Origin: Naematelia aurantialba
Taxonomy: Eukaryota > Basidiomycota > Tremellomycetes > Tremellales > Naemateliaceae
DNA length: 64,000 nucleotides
Assembly: GCA_021527695.1 (NCBI GenBank)
Contig: JAKFAO010000001.1
Span: forward strand, 1,178,001 to 1,242,000
Direction of reading: 5' to 3'
Positions 36,746 to 49,296 of this stretch are shown here, in pieces. The notes under the pieces were generated by a model, which saw only the letters and a list, made by a program, of their open reading frames with translations, searched no databases and had not been told where the DNA came from. Made by a program: the position numbers and the translations under genes. Within the stretch, counting starts at the first letter, position 1. Every line of letters starts with the position of its first letter.

Positions 36746-37382
36746 TGCGCTCGGGCAGGCACATGCGTCGAGAGCAGCATGGTGAGAGTCTTCGGGTCGG
36801 AGTCGGTCCGGGATCGGCAATGCATTGGCTTCGGATGCACGGCCGGCAAGTTTGGACTCGGGCGGCCCAAAAGTATTTGTAGTGAACAGTATGTAGGCGG
36901 TCAACATGCGGCATGCTGGGTAGTCACGCTAGGCATCAGGACATGTACGCGTTCAGGGATGTACGGTGTACATGGTCATGTAATGAATGATTGCGGCTCC
37001 TCTCTAAATATAGTGGCATTCACTGTGCTCGGTCTCCAACGAGGCACCTCGCACATCTTACAAAGATGTGAAGCCTCTCAAGCTGTCCACCAGAGCACAA
37101 AGGTCCCGGTCTAGCTAGAACCAGTCCTCTCCAGCAGGCTTGCTTTGGATCGGAGCTGTCCTCTCCAGCAGGCTCGCTTTGGCTCGGTGGCTCGGTCCGG
37201 ATTGGACAGGGCTCGTTGGCAAATGCAGTCGCCGAACCCGTGCAAACCAATGGCCACACGCTGTCCGGCCTTGTGAAGTTATGCAAGCTCGAGACCGCTC
37301 GTCCTGCTGCAGCCACATCGGGGCCCGCAATGGGAACGGCGTGCTGTACCGCGCTAGTTGCTAGCAAGTGCAAATTCGCCAG
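36746..37382. other. Convergent intergenic region
   Basis: 637 bp between the permease stop and the Aurora kinase stop. A 34-bp near-direct repeat (CCTCTCCAGCAGGCTTGCTTTGG and CCTCTCCAGCAGGCTCGCTTTGG) lies at 37127-37185. No gene seen. Confidence 0.5.
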
Positions 37383-39197
37383 TTACGGTGGGCTGTGGTA
37401 CTGGGTGATCCACTGCTCCTTGGGCACCTCGGCCAGTGGCAGCCGATCTGCAGGCCGGAGTTGCAGCAACTACAGTCACCATCAGCTTTCTACGTACGAG
37501 CGGTATCCGAGTCGGTGCAGGCGGACCTTTAATATGAACCGCTTAGCTTCCTCCGAGACGAAGTCGGGAAACTGGACGTCGCACCGACATATCCTGCTTT
37601 GTACCACTGCGAGCAGGGTGTCAGCCCAGCCGTTCCAGGCGCATCTAGGTCATCCTGAAGGGCGGCGGCGACCGGGAGAAGGGCCGTGGAGTCGAGGGGG
37701 TGCGAGATTTCGACGGGACGACTCACACCGCGGTCCGTGGGTCGTATCGGCCCCGAAAGGCTCTTCACCACACACAAGCTCGTACGTCAATACCCCCAGT
37801 GCCTGCTATTAGCTGCGACCAGTACGTGTACGCACCCAGATATCGACGGCGCGGCCGTACGGCTGGCCCAGGACCATTTCGGGAGAGACATACGACATGG
37901 TGCCGGCAAGTGTGCGTTGCCTGGATGTTTCAGCTCTTGAGTATGATCTCGCCATCTCGCAAAGTCTAAGCAGGAACATGACCAGGCAAGTGAGGGAGTT
38001 AGAAGGGGGAGGGGTGTGTGCATGAACGGACCCATCCTCATGTGGCGAGTATACGCTCCAACCAAAATCCGCAATCTTGATATCACCATTCAAACCTGCG
38101 CCTTCGTCAGCCAACATGGCGAGGCGTGGGTGAAGAGACAGCGCTGACTGAGCAAGAGGTTCTCCGGCTTGATGTCCCTGTGGATGACATTTTTCGTATG
38201 CAAGTACGCAAGACCGTCGGCCACTTGGCGCACATACTATTCCCATCAGGTTGGGGCGGCAGTGGGAAAGGAAGCACGAACCCGACTAGCCCGCTGCTCA
38301 GAAAACCGCCCGGACCTCGCAAGATGGTTATACAGCTCGCCTTGTCCTGTGATCTTAGTGAAAGGTGAGTCTGCGGATAAGAGGCAACGAGCATACCGGC
38401 ATACTCCATCATGAGGAATATCCGCGTCTCGTCGTGGAACCACCCGTACAGCCTGACGATGTGCGGATGTCTGATCATGAGCAAGTTGACAGGCGAGGTT
38501 GAGGCGGCTCGCGCACCGTAGTTGCTGCATGATCTGGAATGCGCAGGTTACTCAGCGCACATCATGGAAGATGGAAAACCTATCTGGAGGATGGATAACA
38601 AATGTGAGAAGAAGGGGGAGACCCACCTCGATCTCCCGCCTGACCTGGGTCTGCACGCCCTTGCCAATGACATCGTCTTTCGGCAAGCATTTCAACACGA
38701 GGATGAACGGGTCCGTAATGGATCGAACACGCGCGAGATAGACGCGGCCAAAGTGCCCTGAGATACGAGGTAAGTGATTGGCAGGACGGCCAGGTGGGTC
38801 CTTGCTGCCCTCACCTTGACCGATCGGCCGGCCAATATCGAAATTGTTCAGCTTCCACTGTGACGACGGTCCTGCCCTGATGCACATGTCAGCGTCTGCC
38901 GTGCCACCCAGGTCATCCGCCCCATTGAACCCCAAAGGTCTCAGTACGCGCTCGCTGTTCCAGCTAGAGAGGTCCCATATCGAGTACGATCGGTCCAATG
39001 AGCCCCATGGCTCAGGATCGTGGTATTCTGGGAACCGAGCTGGGACCGAGCTCGACCACCCACCGATCAAATTCATCGTTCAGCTGCTGATGCTCCAAGC
39101 GCTGCTTGACCGTCCTAGTACTCGCTGGAGACGCAACCTCGGCGTCATGCTCGAATCCCCCGTCGTACTTGCCGATATCGCTGCTGGACGCAGCCAT
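37383..39197 (-). CDS. Aurora-family Ser/Thr kinase (Ipl1/Ark1-like)
   Basis: Mitotic kinase of the chromosomal passenger complex. Read as about ten exons from ATG 39197 ([14 protein letters not shown]) to TAA 37383-37385. Blocks: [25 protein letters not shown] (Gly loop), [12 protein letters not shown] (catalytic Lys), [75 protein letters not shown] (HRD), [16 protein letters not shown] (Aurora DFGWSV), [57 protein letters not shown] and [17 protein letters not shown] to ALGV needs a 33-nt intron (37803-37835) that removes an in-frame stop; some donors are GTCCG. The activation segment has SYVSPE where Auroras normally have DYLPPE. All catalytic residues are present. The N-terminus is short, about 45 residues before the domain. 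Confidence 0.88.
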
Positions 39198-39785
39198 GAC
39201 AAACCAGAAACCAAAAAACGAAAAGGATGACAAAAGCAAACGAAAAGCAAAACCAAAACAAAATCTCGGGACGACGCGTCCAACGTTTCAGGCACCAGCT
39301 GACGCCTCGTTTGAAATTCATGACGCAAAACCACGTGGGAAGGGTGACTGCCCCTTCTAAGCCATTGCTCTGCGTCGGATATCAGAATCGAACCACCCCA
39401 TGAGAGCTTCATCGCCCATTTCCGGGTAGTGAGTGATATGCAGCACAAGCTGCTCGACGATGCATGTACTGGAAGATGTCTGCGGGCAGGCCGATAATCC
39501 AGATTCAAGGTGCGAGAGACAGCCCAGTGACTCACATGGTGATTCCAGCGGAGACGGTTTTTCAGTGTGCCTGACGGGGAATTTCCATTCCGCCCGGCCC
39601 CATCTCCTGTACAACGGTATGTGATTCTTTCTCTGAACCCGTTTCTTCTTCTTCTTCTTCTTCTTCTTCTTCTTCTTCCTCACTCACTCGACATTCTCCG
39701 GTAAGCACAGGAAGCAGAGTCGTAGATCCCCCTGAGGCAGCAGCGCGGAGCAAGGTGACTTGTAGCTTGCCCTCACTGGCAAACG
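39198..39785. promoter_or_regulatory. Divergent promoter Aurora / hybrid histidine kinase
   Basis: About 590 bp between the divergent starts. It contains an A-rich tract just upstream of the Aurora ATG (39203-39265) and a TTC repeat at 39643-39679. Confidence 0.45.
39643..39679 (+). repeat. (TTC)n microsatellite
   Basis: About 12 TTC/TCT triplets in a row, about 110 bp before the likely start of the histidine kinase gene. Confidence 0.9.
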
Positions 39786-42700
39786 ATGTTGCCGGATCTT
39801 CCTCCCACGTCAGCTTTCGCCGCTCATGGTCTGTACAACGTACAGCTGGATCTGCCAGCTGTGGCTTCCAGTCCCAATACCCAGGGCCGGTCTCTGCCTT
39901 CCTCCCAGTCCGAAGCACCAGAGTGGCTTGCTGGTTGGGCCAGCCTCGAGCCGGCACCGCGCTTCCCTCTGCTAGCAACTCCCAAAACCGACGAGGTGAA
40001 ATGGGCACTTTGCGGGCATGTCGATCCCGCTTCTGCCACAAGGTTCCGCCGGTACATACTGTGCCTCGCTCTGGATTCCATGGACCCAGAAGATACTCTG
40101 AAGCCTAGATTCAGTCCGGCGGAGCGCTGCATTGCGTGGTGGGAAGATGAGTATGGGCTCTGGACGATTCGAGAGGCTGTCCGGTCTAAACACGTACCGT
40201 TAGCACAGCGGTGGGCCAGTATTGTAGGCGATAGTGACGTCGAGAATGAGAACGATATTCAGCTCGACATCGGTACCGCACAAAGCTTCCCGATTGGACA
40301 ACAGCAAGTCGGACAGGGGCAGGATCACCTCGCCACTTGTGCGCAGATGTGCGAACTGCTGTTGCAGGTTATATCATGTCTTCAGGTGAGACTGTGGCGA
40401 GGAGGAGGGCTAAGGATCAGGCATTGCATTACCACAGGCTGGCACTACTTGCATGTCGACCCAGCTCTTTTCTGATACACCCTTCCTCTGGAAAGGCCCA
40501 CCTCATCCGATACAGTGAGGTCACCATTCTCCCGGGCTTCACTCTCGCAAATGTGGATCCTTCTCTGAGTCCACTGTTTGAACGGAATCCATTGGAATCC
40601 GCCTCCTTGCAACTGAGTGAAGACTTCATCCGAAAGAATCTGCGGTACCTCGCCCCAGAAATCATCGGGTCACGGCGATCATCTCCGAACAGTGACATTT
40701 ACTCGTTTGGAGTCATGGCGTATGAGCGCCTCACAGGTACCAACGTCGATGGCGGACCTGACCAGCTCGATAATGAAAATGTCGACCTGCTGGCCGACTT
40801 TCACCGTCATGTGACCATGCAGATCGTATCGCCTTTGGTTGTTTTAAAGCGACAAAAGGAGTTCGGCACCCTCGGGACAGAAGTTCCTCCCAAGCCATAC
40901 TCAGATATCATTATGCGATGCCTCGAGAAAGACCCGGAAGAACGATACGGATCCTTAGACGCCTTGTCTTACGATCTACGCCAACTTTGGGAAGTCTGCC
41001 GCGCTGGAGGAGACCCAGAACAGCTGGTCATTGGTGAAGTAGATAAACTGGCCAGGTTCCAACTGCCCTCTCGACCAGCCAATCGCGAGCAAGAGCTACA
41101 GCAGCTTGGGGAGATTTTTGAGCTGGTCACCAAGTCGACAGAAGCACCCCACGGAAAAAACACTGCTCCTTCCGCAACCCAGACCGTGACTTTGTGGGGT
41201 CTTAGCGGCGCAGGAAAGACCCGTCTGGTCTCTCATTGGATCAGACAGTGGGAAGAGGCAAAGGATTGCCGCCAGAGGTGCCTGGTTGCGTATGCCAAGC
41301 TGGACGAACACATCCGCAGGCCGCTGTCATCTTTCGTGCAGATATTTGAATCGCTTCTCGACCGTGTATTGACAGACCCAGACGAGGATCCTCAAGAGTG
41401 GAATCGCAGCATCCGAGACGTCTTGGGCTCTCAACTTTCTTTCTTCTCCTCGCTCCTCTCCAATGAGAGCAGACGGTTGCTTCATTTGGAAAACGACTCC
41501 AGGTATGCCCAAGAGACAGACTGGGAGAAGCTTCCAGCATTCAAGATGTGGGGCAAACGCTTGCTGCAGCTCTTCGCCACCCGGGGACGACCTCTCATCA
41601 TGATTGTCGATGACATACAGTGGTTGCCCCAAGAGGAGATAGAAACTTGGAACTCACTATCGGATGAAAACAACCCCCTAACCTGTGCTCTGATTGTTTC
41701 ACTATACCGGGTCGACTCGATACAGGCCCCTTCCAGCTCCTTACTTTTGTCAGCTTCCTCGGCGCTCATATACATCCCTCGTTTCGATGAAGAAGGCGTT
41801 CTCAACTTTATCAATCAATGTTTGCACTCTCGAGTGGACGACGGAGACACGCTTGCAAACTTGCTATTCGCAGAAACAGATGGAAGCCCTCTATACCTTC
41901 GAACGGTACTAGCGAATCTCGTCAAAGAGCAAGTAGTCCACTTCGATTTCGATGTGTTATCTTGGCGGTTCAACCTTTCAACGCTCCAGTCACATTTATC
42001 AGACGCAGGGATGGACGTATACATCGAACGTCTTCTGCGTGGGCTACCAGAAGATGTCAAACGATTCCTGACCGTAAGAATATAGCGTTTGCTCAGCTAA
42101 CAGCAGGTTTTGGCCTGTTTGCCAGCCACCGGATTCTTTTTTGACGGCGCGGCGCAACTTGTGGATGTGACGCGCACGGACATCGAAGCACATCTTCACG
42201 AGAGCCATGTCATAGGCACCCTGGTTATAATTCAGGGCCAGATGATCAAATTCGCTCATGATCGCCTCCGTCACGGTGCCTATCTGCTCATTCCCACCGA
42301 CAAATTGGGAGAAACCCATCGAAAGATCTCGGAATTTCTTCGAAGATTTGAAAGGTCGGAGGACTACGTCTTTGATGCGGCGGAGCATGCCATACTGGCG
42401 AAGGCGATGAATGTCCCTCATGACGACGAAGATTTTGTCAGCCTGCTTTTAACAGCGAGTCGTCGTGCAGCTGGGGCGGCTAGCTTCGATTCATCCCGGA
42501 GGTTTCTTTCCGAGATTGATCAGGTCATCGGGGGAACCGGCGGCAGTAAGACGTGGTCAGAGAGGCATAGGGCATTCTATACTCGCTTTCTCGCTCAATT
42601 TTCAGAGACTTACAGTATACTAAAACAGCATGATGAAGTCATCGCAAAAGTGAGCAGTAGATGAGCGTGGACGCTGATGTCAGTTACACGACATGGCTCC

Positions 42701-45700
42701 TCTGTGTATTTCTGCCGCAGAACGAATCAGACTCGCGACGTGGTTGATGCGTGCTCTGATCGCTGCAGGACGTCACATCGAGGCAATGGATCTAGTGTGG
42801 AGGACCCTTCGAAATGAAGGCTTTGGTCCAGAAAGTCCCGAAACGGTCACCATATGGACTCCGACGTCTGTTGAGGAGATAGAGGCGCTCCACTTCTCTG
42901 AGGAGCCGGTGGATGAGGATGATGAACGAGTGCTAATGATGAGTCTTCTCTGTGAGTGATACTAGGTAGAGCGACGGCTGACATATCAGCTTATGCTGGG
43001 TGCGTGCGTTGGCATTTCCCAGCTAATAACAGTCCTACTATATTCGTAACACGCCCAAACGATCGGGCCGCGGCGTTTGCTCTAGGATTTACCCTGGCGG
43101 CCAAGGTTGGTAAAGTGCACGACGCGGTAGCATATCTGTCCGGTACATACGCCATTACCAACACTGGATTGCCGTTACGAAGAGCGCTGTGCCATTTGGC
43201 GCGTCGAATATGTCTCCTACGCCCAAACTCGCTCATAGCCAGTGCGGCACTGGTCGTTATCGGCGCGCAAGCTCATGTAAGTACAGGTCGCTGCGCGAAT
43301 TGACAGTAGTGCTTTCGCCCGCTTCATGAGGTCTCCGAAGACATGAAACCTGCTTTCGATGCGACGATCTCCAGCTGTAATTACGAACTCGCGAGTTACG
43401 TCCTTGTGCTGGATTTCGCGGCTCGGGCATTCTCCTCAATTCCGCAAAACTGGGACGTGGTCGCTAGGCGCTATGAGGTGCTCCGGCCCTACGTATCGAC
43501 CGACATGAAAATACTCATTCACATACCGTTACAAAGCTCGGAGAACAGAAGATCCTACTCTCCTGGGACGAAGACTTGGGAATTGGAAGGGCAATTCATC
43601 TCGCGCGAAGATATCGAGAAAATCTCCGCGTTAAAAATGCACCTGGCATTCTGGCATACCTTCGCCTTGCGGCAAGCTATTATATTTGATGCGCCGTTGG
43701 AAGAGCAGCTGGCTCTGATGCGTCAGGGAGCTAAAGTGGCGGCTGCTTCAGAAGGCACCGTTGTGGGAATCGAGTGGGCTTTCCTTTGCACCATTGTCTG
43801 CATCCGAAGCAAAGAAGATGTTAGCGAGCTCGAGGATGCTGAGAAAAAACTAGAGGAGTACCATGCTTGTGAGTGCAAAGAGTCGGAAAGTGCTGATGTT
43901 TCGTAGTGCCCGACTATGCCGCCCGTATTGATTTTATAGCGGCGCTCAAATCGTTGATGACAGCCGGTATCGAGGATCTAATTCCGGTTGAGCAGGCGAT
44001 TGACCGCCTGAACGAAAGCAAACAATTGCCCTTATCTGGTTGGTCAATCTGACCGATCAGCAGCGCTGACAGTCAGGCTTACTCAATAGTCTTGTGGGAG
44101 ATGCAATTTTCCGGCGAACCAAGAGCAAGCGTATCGCCGCCGGCTTCCTGAGAGAAGCCTTCCGCGCGCACCAGAATTCCGGCTCGGTTGGAGTCTGCCA
44201 GTGGCTAAAAACTAGATATCCGGACGTTCTTCCCAAAGCTCCCACTGCCGATTTCCTACCATCCCAACTGTTGAAACTGGATGTATCGTCAATGGTGACA
44301 TCGTTACGACCAGGGCACCCATCGCTCTCAAATGAGACAACCAGCTCGCTCACTCCATCAGTCATCCCCGAAGAGAAGCAATCATTCCCGACTGAGACTT
44401 TGGACACCTTGACGTGAGTGAGGCTGGTCGAAATTAGCTGACGACAGTCTCATGCGGTCTTCGGTGGTCCTTGCGTCGGAACAGGATCCACCAGTCTTAC
44501 TCTGCACATTACTGCGGATCCTGTGTCAATTTACACATTCGGATTACGCTGCAATTGGTCTGAGCGACGAGAACGACCATACGGCTATCCGCTTACGTGC
44601 AGCGGGCCCGTACGGGACAATTGTTCCTTACGATCTGGGTTCAAATGACCCGATATTCCAGAGCACCTGCCCCGCAGTGTATATGCTCCACGTCGCAAGA
44701 ACTGGAAAGGCGATTATTGATGTCTCGAGCTTGGACCGACGTCGATCAGATCAGTTCTATGGGGATCGACAACCTCGAAGTCTCATTTGCTTGCCCATCG
44801 CAAATCAGGGCCAACAAGCTGGTGTCGTGCTGTTATCGTCGATGTCGACGGTCAGCTCCCACGCGCAGTCTGCGAGCGCTCGCGAGGTCATCGGATGTCT
44901 CGCTACTTTCGCCACTGTTGTGATGACGAATTATTCGTTTACGCGACGACTCAAGCTAGAAGTTGCTCAGAGAACGAAAGAGTTGACCGCTGCGCTTGCT
45001 GCCAAATCCCAGTTCCTGTCACAATGTTCGCACGAGCTCCGGAGTCCCCTTTCAGCTGTCCTCGTAAGTGACACTACGTTGCATCGCCACTGAGCACTGA
45101 ATGTATAGGGGTTCTCTGCCGTCCTCCAAGCTAGTCCTGGCTTGAATGACGTCCAGCTGGAGCATCTTCACATGATCACCAGGTCTGGAGAGGATCTCCT
45201 TGGTCTGATCAACAACATTCTCGACCATTCTCGCTTGGATTCAGGGGCTGTCACTCTTGAGCGTATACCGTTTACTCTTCGTGAGGTTACAGAAGGTGTC
45301 CTCGACACCGTCGCTGTGCTTGCTCAGCAGAAGGATCTGGAAATGTACCTTCTGAATTCATACAAGACCGATCCTCCTGGATTGCTTGGCGACCCGTTCA
45401 GAGTGCGACAGGTCATCACAAACTTATGTGTCAACGCTGTCAAATTCACGACGAAAGGTCGCGTCACTCTCCTGTGGAAATGGGAAGAGAGCGACTCCGA
45501 TCGGATCAAGATAATTCTCGAAGTCGAGGATACAGGGATTGGAATTCAGGAATCGAGTGAGTCACCTAGTTGCCAGGGTGAAAGACAGCTTAGAGACAAC
45601 CAGAGATGGTCAAGCTCTTCCAAAGCTTTTCACAGGTTGACGAAAGCATAACACGAAGCTTTGGGGGTAGTGGACTGGGCTTGGTTATATCCCGAGATCT

Positions 45701-47175
45701 TGCTCGAGTGCTGGGTGGCGACTGTTTCGCCGAGTCGGAATTCGACAAGGGGAGCAAGTTTACTTTCAGCTTCGTCGCTGAACGCAACCACGAGTTTGAG
45801 CAACACTACGAGACTCTACAAAAGGAACAGTGAGGACTTTCTGGTGTGGGAAGACATGTCTTATGTCGTGCAGAAGCTGTTTCATACTCTGCGACGAAGG
45901 GCCTTTGTGGACCATCTTGGAGGAAAAGTGAGTAGACTACTGATTACCCCACTAAACAACAGCTTGCAAGCACTGAACTGCAAACCTGTCCGCTTTGCCG
46001 AGGACGCCCAGAGGGCGCTAGTCCAGGACGTTCCTTATGGCTTGAATTCCAAATTAGATTATGATCTTGTTGTGCTTAGCACACAGCTTCTTGACAAGGA
46101 GACGCTGCAGAAGATGAGGCAACTACAGAAGACGGCAGAGGTAGGATATACTGGAGTTTGGTGTGCTAACAGTCAGTTCATCTTTTTGGTCCGCAGTATC
46201 GACCTTGGCAATGAAATGAGCAAGTTCGACATCGATGTGAGGAGCCGCCGCGACATCTAGGAGCTGACTTGAAGCGTGATTCTATCGTTGCGCGACCTGT
46301 GAAATTCAGCTCGCTGTACAATGCCATTCGCAATAGGGTGGTCTCCGAGGAGCGGCCCGACACCTCGAAGGCGACCTCCAAGAAGAAGAAACCTAATCAC
46401 AACAAAGGGCTCTACAAGGTGCGTTTGTCGGGTGATCAGGCTGATGACGAGACGCATCCCCTGGAAATTTTGGTGGTAGACGACAACAGTGTCAACATCA
46501 GTGTGGCACGGCGAGTTTTGGAGCTCTTCGGCTACCGAGATATTCCGTCGGCATCGAATGGTCAAGAAGCCATCGACGCAGCGGAAGAAAAGGTGTACGA
46601 CCTCATTCTACTGGACCTTCAGATGCCAGTGGTAGATGGGTTCACGGCGCAGAAGGCAATCACAGCCAGTCCCAACTCTGGTGATCCGTGTATAGTCGCG
46701 GTGACGGCAAACGCAGACAAGGTAAGCCCTACCCCAGCGCCGTTAACAACCAACATTTGTTGGGGTCGAGACTGACCTCCCTTGTCAGGAAACGCAGGCC
46801 GCGTGCGAGGAAGCAGGATTCTACAACTACCTCACTAAACCCCTCGATATACCCAAGCTAGAGATGATCGTCATGGACGTCTACGAGTATCGTAGCAAGA
46901 ATCACATGGTCGTGGCAGAGTCAGCTTCCAGGGGGGAGAATCAACCTTCAAAGGGCGAAGATTCGACAGTAGAACACCAGGCCCAACCTTCATATCCCGG
47001 GATAGACTCGGCACCAGAAGGAACAGACTCAGCAGTAGAACACTACAGTCTTCCAACAACAGTGGATAAAGCCTCAGCGATAGAAGACGGGAGTGGACCT
47101 TCAAAAGTTGCTGAAGACGCATTAGTAGAATCCGGGACTCCAGAGGTGGAAATTCGACCTCAAGGCTCAGAATGA
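39786..47175 (+). CDS. Group X hybrid histidine kinase (pseudokinase-AAA-GAF-HK-REC)
   Basis: Very large phosphorelay sensor, about 2200 residues, in the architecture of fission yeast Mak2/Mak3 (oxidative stress sensors). Start ATG 39786. Order: a Ser/Thr-kinase-like domain with [16 protein letters not shown] and RYLAPEI but no HRD or DFG ([15 protein letters not shown] in their place), so a pseudokinase; AAA-type ATPase with Walker [11 protein letters not shown] and Walker [12 protein letters not shown]; long helical middle region; GAF (about 44480-44960); HisKA with phospho-acceptor His in [13 protein letters not shown]; HATPase with [16 protein letters not shown] and GSGLGL; receiver with [18 protein letters not shown] (phospho-Asp) and LTKPLD. 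Acidic Glu/Ser tail with VEH repeats. Several introns are 33-38 nt (e.g. 40386-40420, 42074-42106, 42650-42683, 42952-42989, 43000-43032, 43277-43309). Confidence 0.9.
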
Positions 47176-47667
47176 GGTCCTTAGGAAGCAGAGGTTGTGA
47201 GTTCCAAGCCCCTAGACTGTGGACTGTAGGTATACCGCGCATTACGATAATATAGAGTTTTGTCTTTGTGTCCCAACTTTCGCATGTTTTTGTGTTTATG
47301 ACCCGACTGTTGCATAGAAGGCCTGGTATGCATGTTGTGCAATGTTCAGATGTGTAGACTGTTGGCAGTTAAGAAATGGGGCTCTCGACTAATCTCCGTC
47401 ATGTCCCGGCACGTCGAACATGACAGGACACCGTACGGCGCCAAGGTGTTGGTGTACATATGTCCAGTGGTGATTGATTGCATCATAGGCACGGCAAGAG
47501 GTTGATCACTGCACAAGTGCCCTCTGGTCGTTTCGGGGCCGCCTGGATCCGCACGACTGTTCGTGCATGTCTACGTGGGTATCAAGCGACGACACTGCCA
47601 GCCCTCAATTTCGGCTGAATGCCCTTTCGCCACACGTCGTAGATCTCTGCAAGTATTCAAGGTGCTG
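47176..47667. other. Convergent intergenic region
   Basis: About 490 bp between the histidine kinase and the Myb-like gene on the minus strand; no gene or clear motif seen. Confidence 0.45.
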
Positions 47668-48839
47668 TCAGCCTTCCATGTGTGTCTGGAGTCTTCCTCC
47701 AGGCTGAACAAGGAGAGCCGGCTGGTACGGAACAAGGAGCAGGGCAGGTGGTGGGAACAAGGAGGAAGAGGAGTTGATGAGGGACGGAATCGGGAACGCA
47801 GGGGGATGGCGGTCGCAGTGAGCATGTGTGATGCGCTTGAGATTCATGCGTTCACGAGATCTATGACCTTGCAGGTTGATGGGACGGGGAGTGGCAACTT
47901 TGCTCTGGAAACACACTCACGGGCCTTGGTGCGGTCTGGAAAGGTACTAGCCAGGTCGTCCCAGTCGACGTTTGTAGTCTGTCGTGGCAGTCAGCCAACC
48001 TTGAACGCCACGAAGAGGTAGAGGCAGCGAGACGAATGGGAACGGGCGCAGGGAGACGGGGGAGACGGACGGAACGACGCGAATGGAGTCGCGTATCGGC
48101 GACTGACTGACCTTGAGCACCCTGTCGACCAGCTGGACCTTTTCAGTGGCGGTCCATGCTGCCGTCGTCGCTGCCCAGGGTTTACCGGCGTGCAGAGCGG
48201 GCAAGATGATCTTGCGCCAGACGTCGAAGCATTCTGCGACGGCCGTCAGCGTCGTCGTTGTGTCGTCGTCGAATCGCTGTCGTCAGTGGGTTCATCCGTT
48301 CGTCCTTGGATCTTCTCGGATGGCTTGGTGAACCGCTCCTTTCCCTTGTGAACTCCCGTGTCTGAAGATCCTGGCGAATCGAAGCGACGATGGTACCCCA
48401 TGCAATCTTGGACGGTCACTCACGAGACGAGCTCTTGCCGAGGGTGGCGCCGATCGCCCCCCAATCCGGTTTGGCAGTCTACCTGGTCAGCGATGCCGGA
48501 ACTGAGCGATGCTGTTTCCTCGTCCCGTCAATGAGGAAGACTCCCTTGTGATTGAGCCTTGAGGCAGACCGAGAACGGCGCCTAGCCGTGCCGGACTGGG
48601 AGACCATGACTCACCTTGAGCACAAGCGCAAGAATCAGCGGCCGGTTGTACTCGTACACTCCTCCCTTGGCCGGTCCCGGCGCCTTGGCCCGTCCAGCAC
48701 CTGCACCTGCACCAGCTTTGCCATGCTTGGCCCGTGGCGGGGAAGGCGTCTTGACCTCTTCCGAGTCGGAGAACGACAGGGGTCGCTGGTATGGCTTGAT
48801 GTCTGGTTGGCCAGTACGTTCTTTCTCCACGCGCGGCAT
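47668..48839 (-). CDS. Small Myb/SANT-like protein, hypothetical
   Basis: Not assigned to a named gene. ATG 48839 (MPRVEKERTGQPD). Exons 48839-48615, 48478-48424, 48233-48112 and a further exon from about 47990 join in phase. The first exon is disordered and rich in Ala/Gly/Lys (KTPSPPRAKHGK, AGAGAGAGRAK). The others contain YEYNRPLILALVLK, KPDWGAIGATLGKSSS, CFDVWRKIILPALHAGKPW, WTATEKVQLVDRVLK and TNVDWDDLASTFPDRTKA: two SANT-like units with the spaced Trp residues and the W-x2-V/I-A-x-x-F/L-x-x-R-T-x-K pattern of fungal Myb repeats. DNA binding is likely but unproven. The 3' end (stop at 47668) is uncertain. Divergent from a gene with the same ILPAL-x-AG motif. Confidence 0.6.
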
Positions 48840-49296
48840 CGTTCTGGTTGCTCGTGACGGTTGCCGGTGAAGGAGTGGTTGCTGGTGACGGTCGCCGGTG
48901 TAGTGTTGGTTGCTGGTGAGGGAACGGGGCAAGCAGTGGCGATGCGATGAATCGGTAGGGAAAGTGCCAGATCCAAAACCAAGAGCCACACGTTCTTGAA
49001 CCTTGCATGGCTGAGGCCAGTGCGGTGCGGCGCTCGGTGCACCGTCGTCGAGCAAGCAATGTGCCATGGCGACCGGCGTCCCTTTGGGGTCGAGGACCGT
49101 GCGACCGCCAATTTCGCCACTCGTGTGGTCTCTCCTCACGCGATCCCTGCTTTCTCACTCGTAGACCTTGTCCTGCCACAGCCCTGTTATATCTCAAGAC
49201 TATCCGAGAAGCAGAGAGTGAATTAACTACATACAGAACCAGTGAGCTAGTCAAACCAGTAATTCTTGCTCAGCGTACCCTTCAGCTGCGAGGGCA
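48840..49296. promoter_or_regulatory. Divergent promoter of the two Myb-like genes
   Basis: 457 bp between divergent ATGs. Positions 48850-48930 hold GGTTGCTGGTGACGGTCGCCGGTG-type repeats (about 22 bp). Confidence 0.4.

Noticed and set aside
37795..37840. Apparent in-frame stop breaking the Aurora kinase
   Set aside because: A 33-nt GT-AG intron of the size seen repeatedly next door removes it and joins conserved residues, so the gene is probably not a pseudogene.
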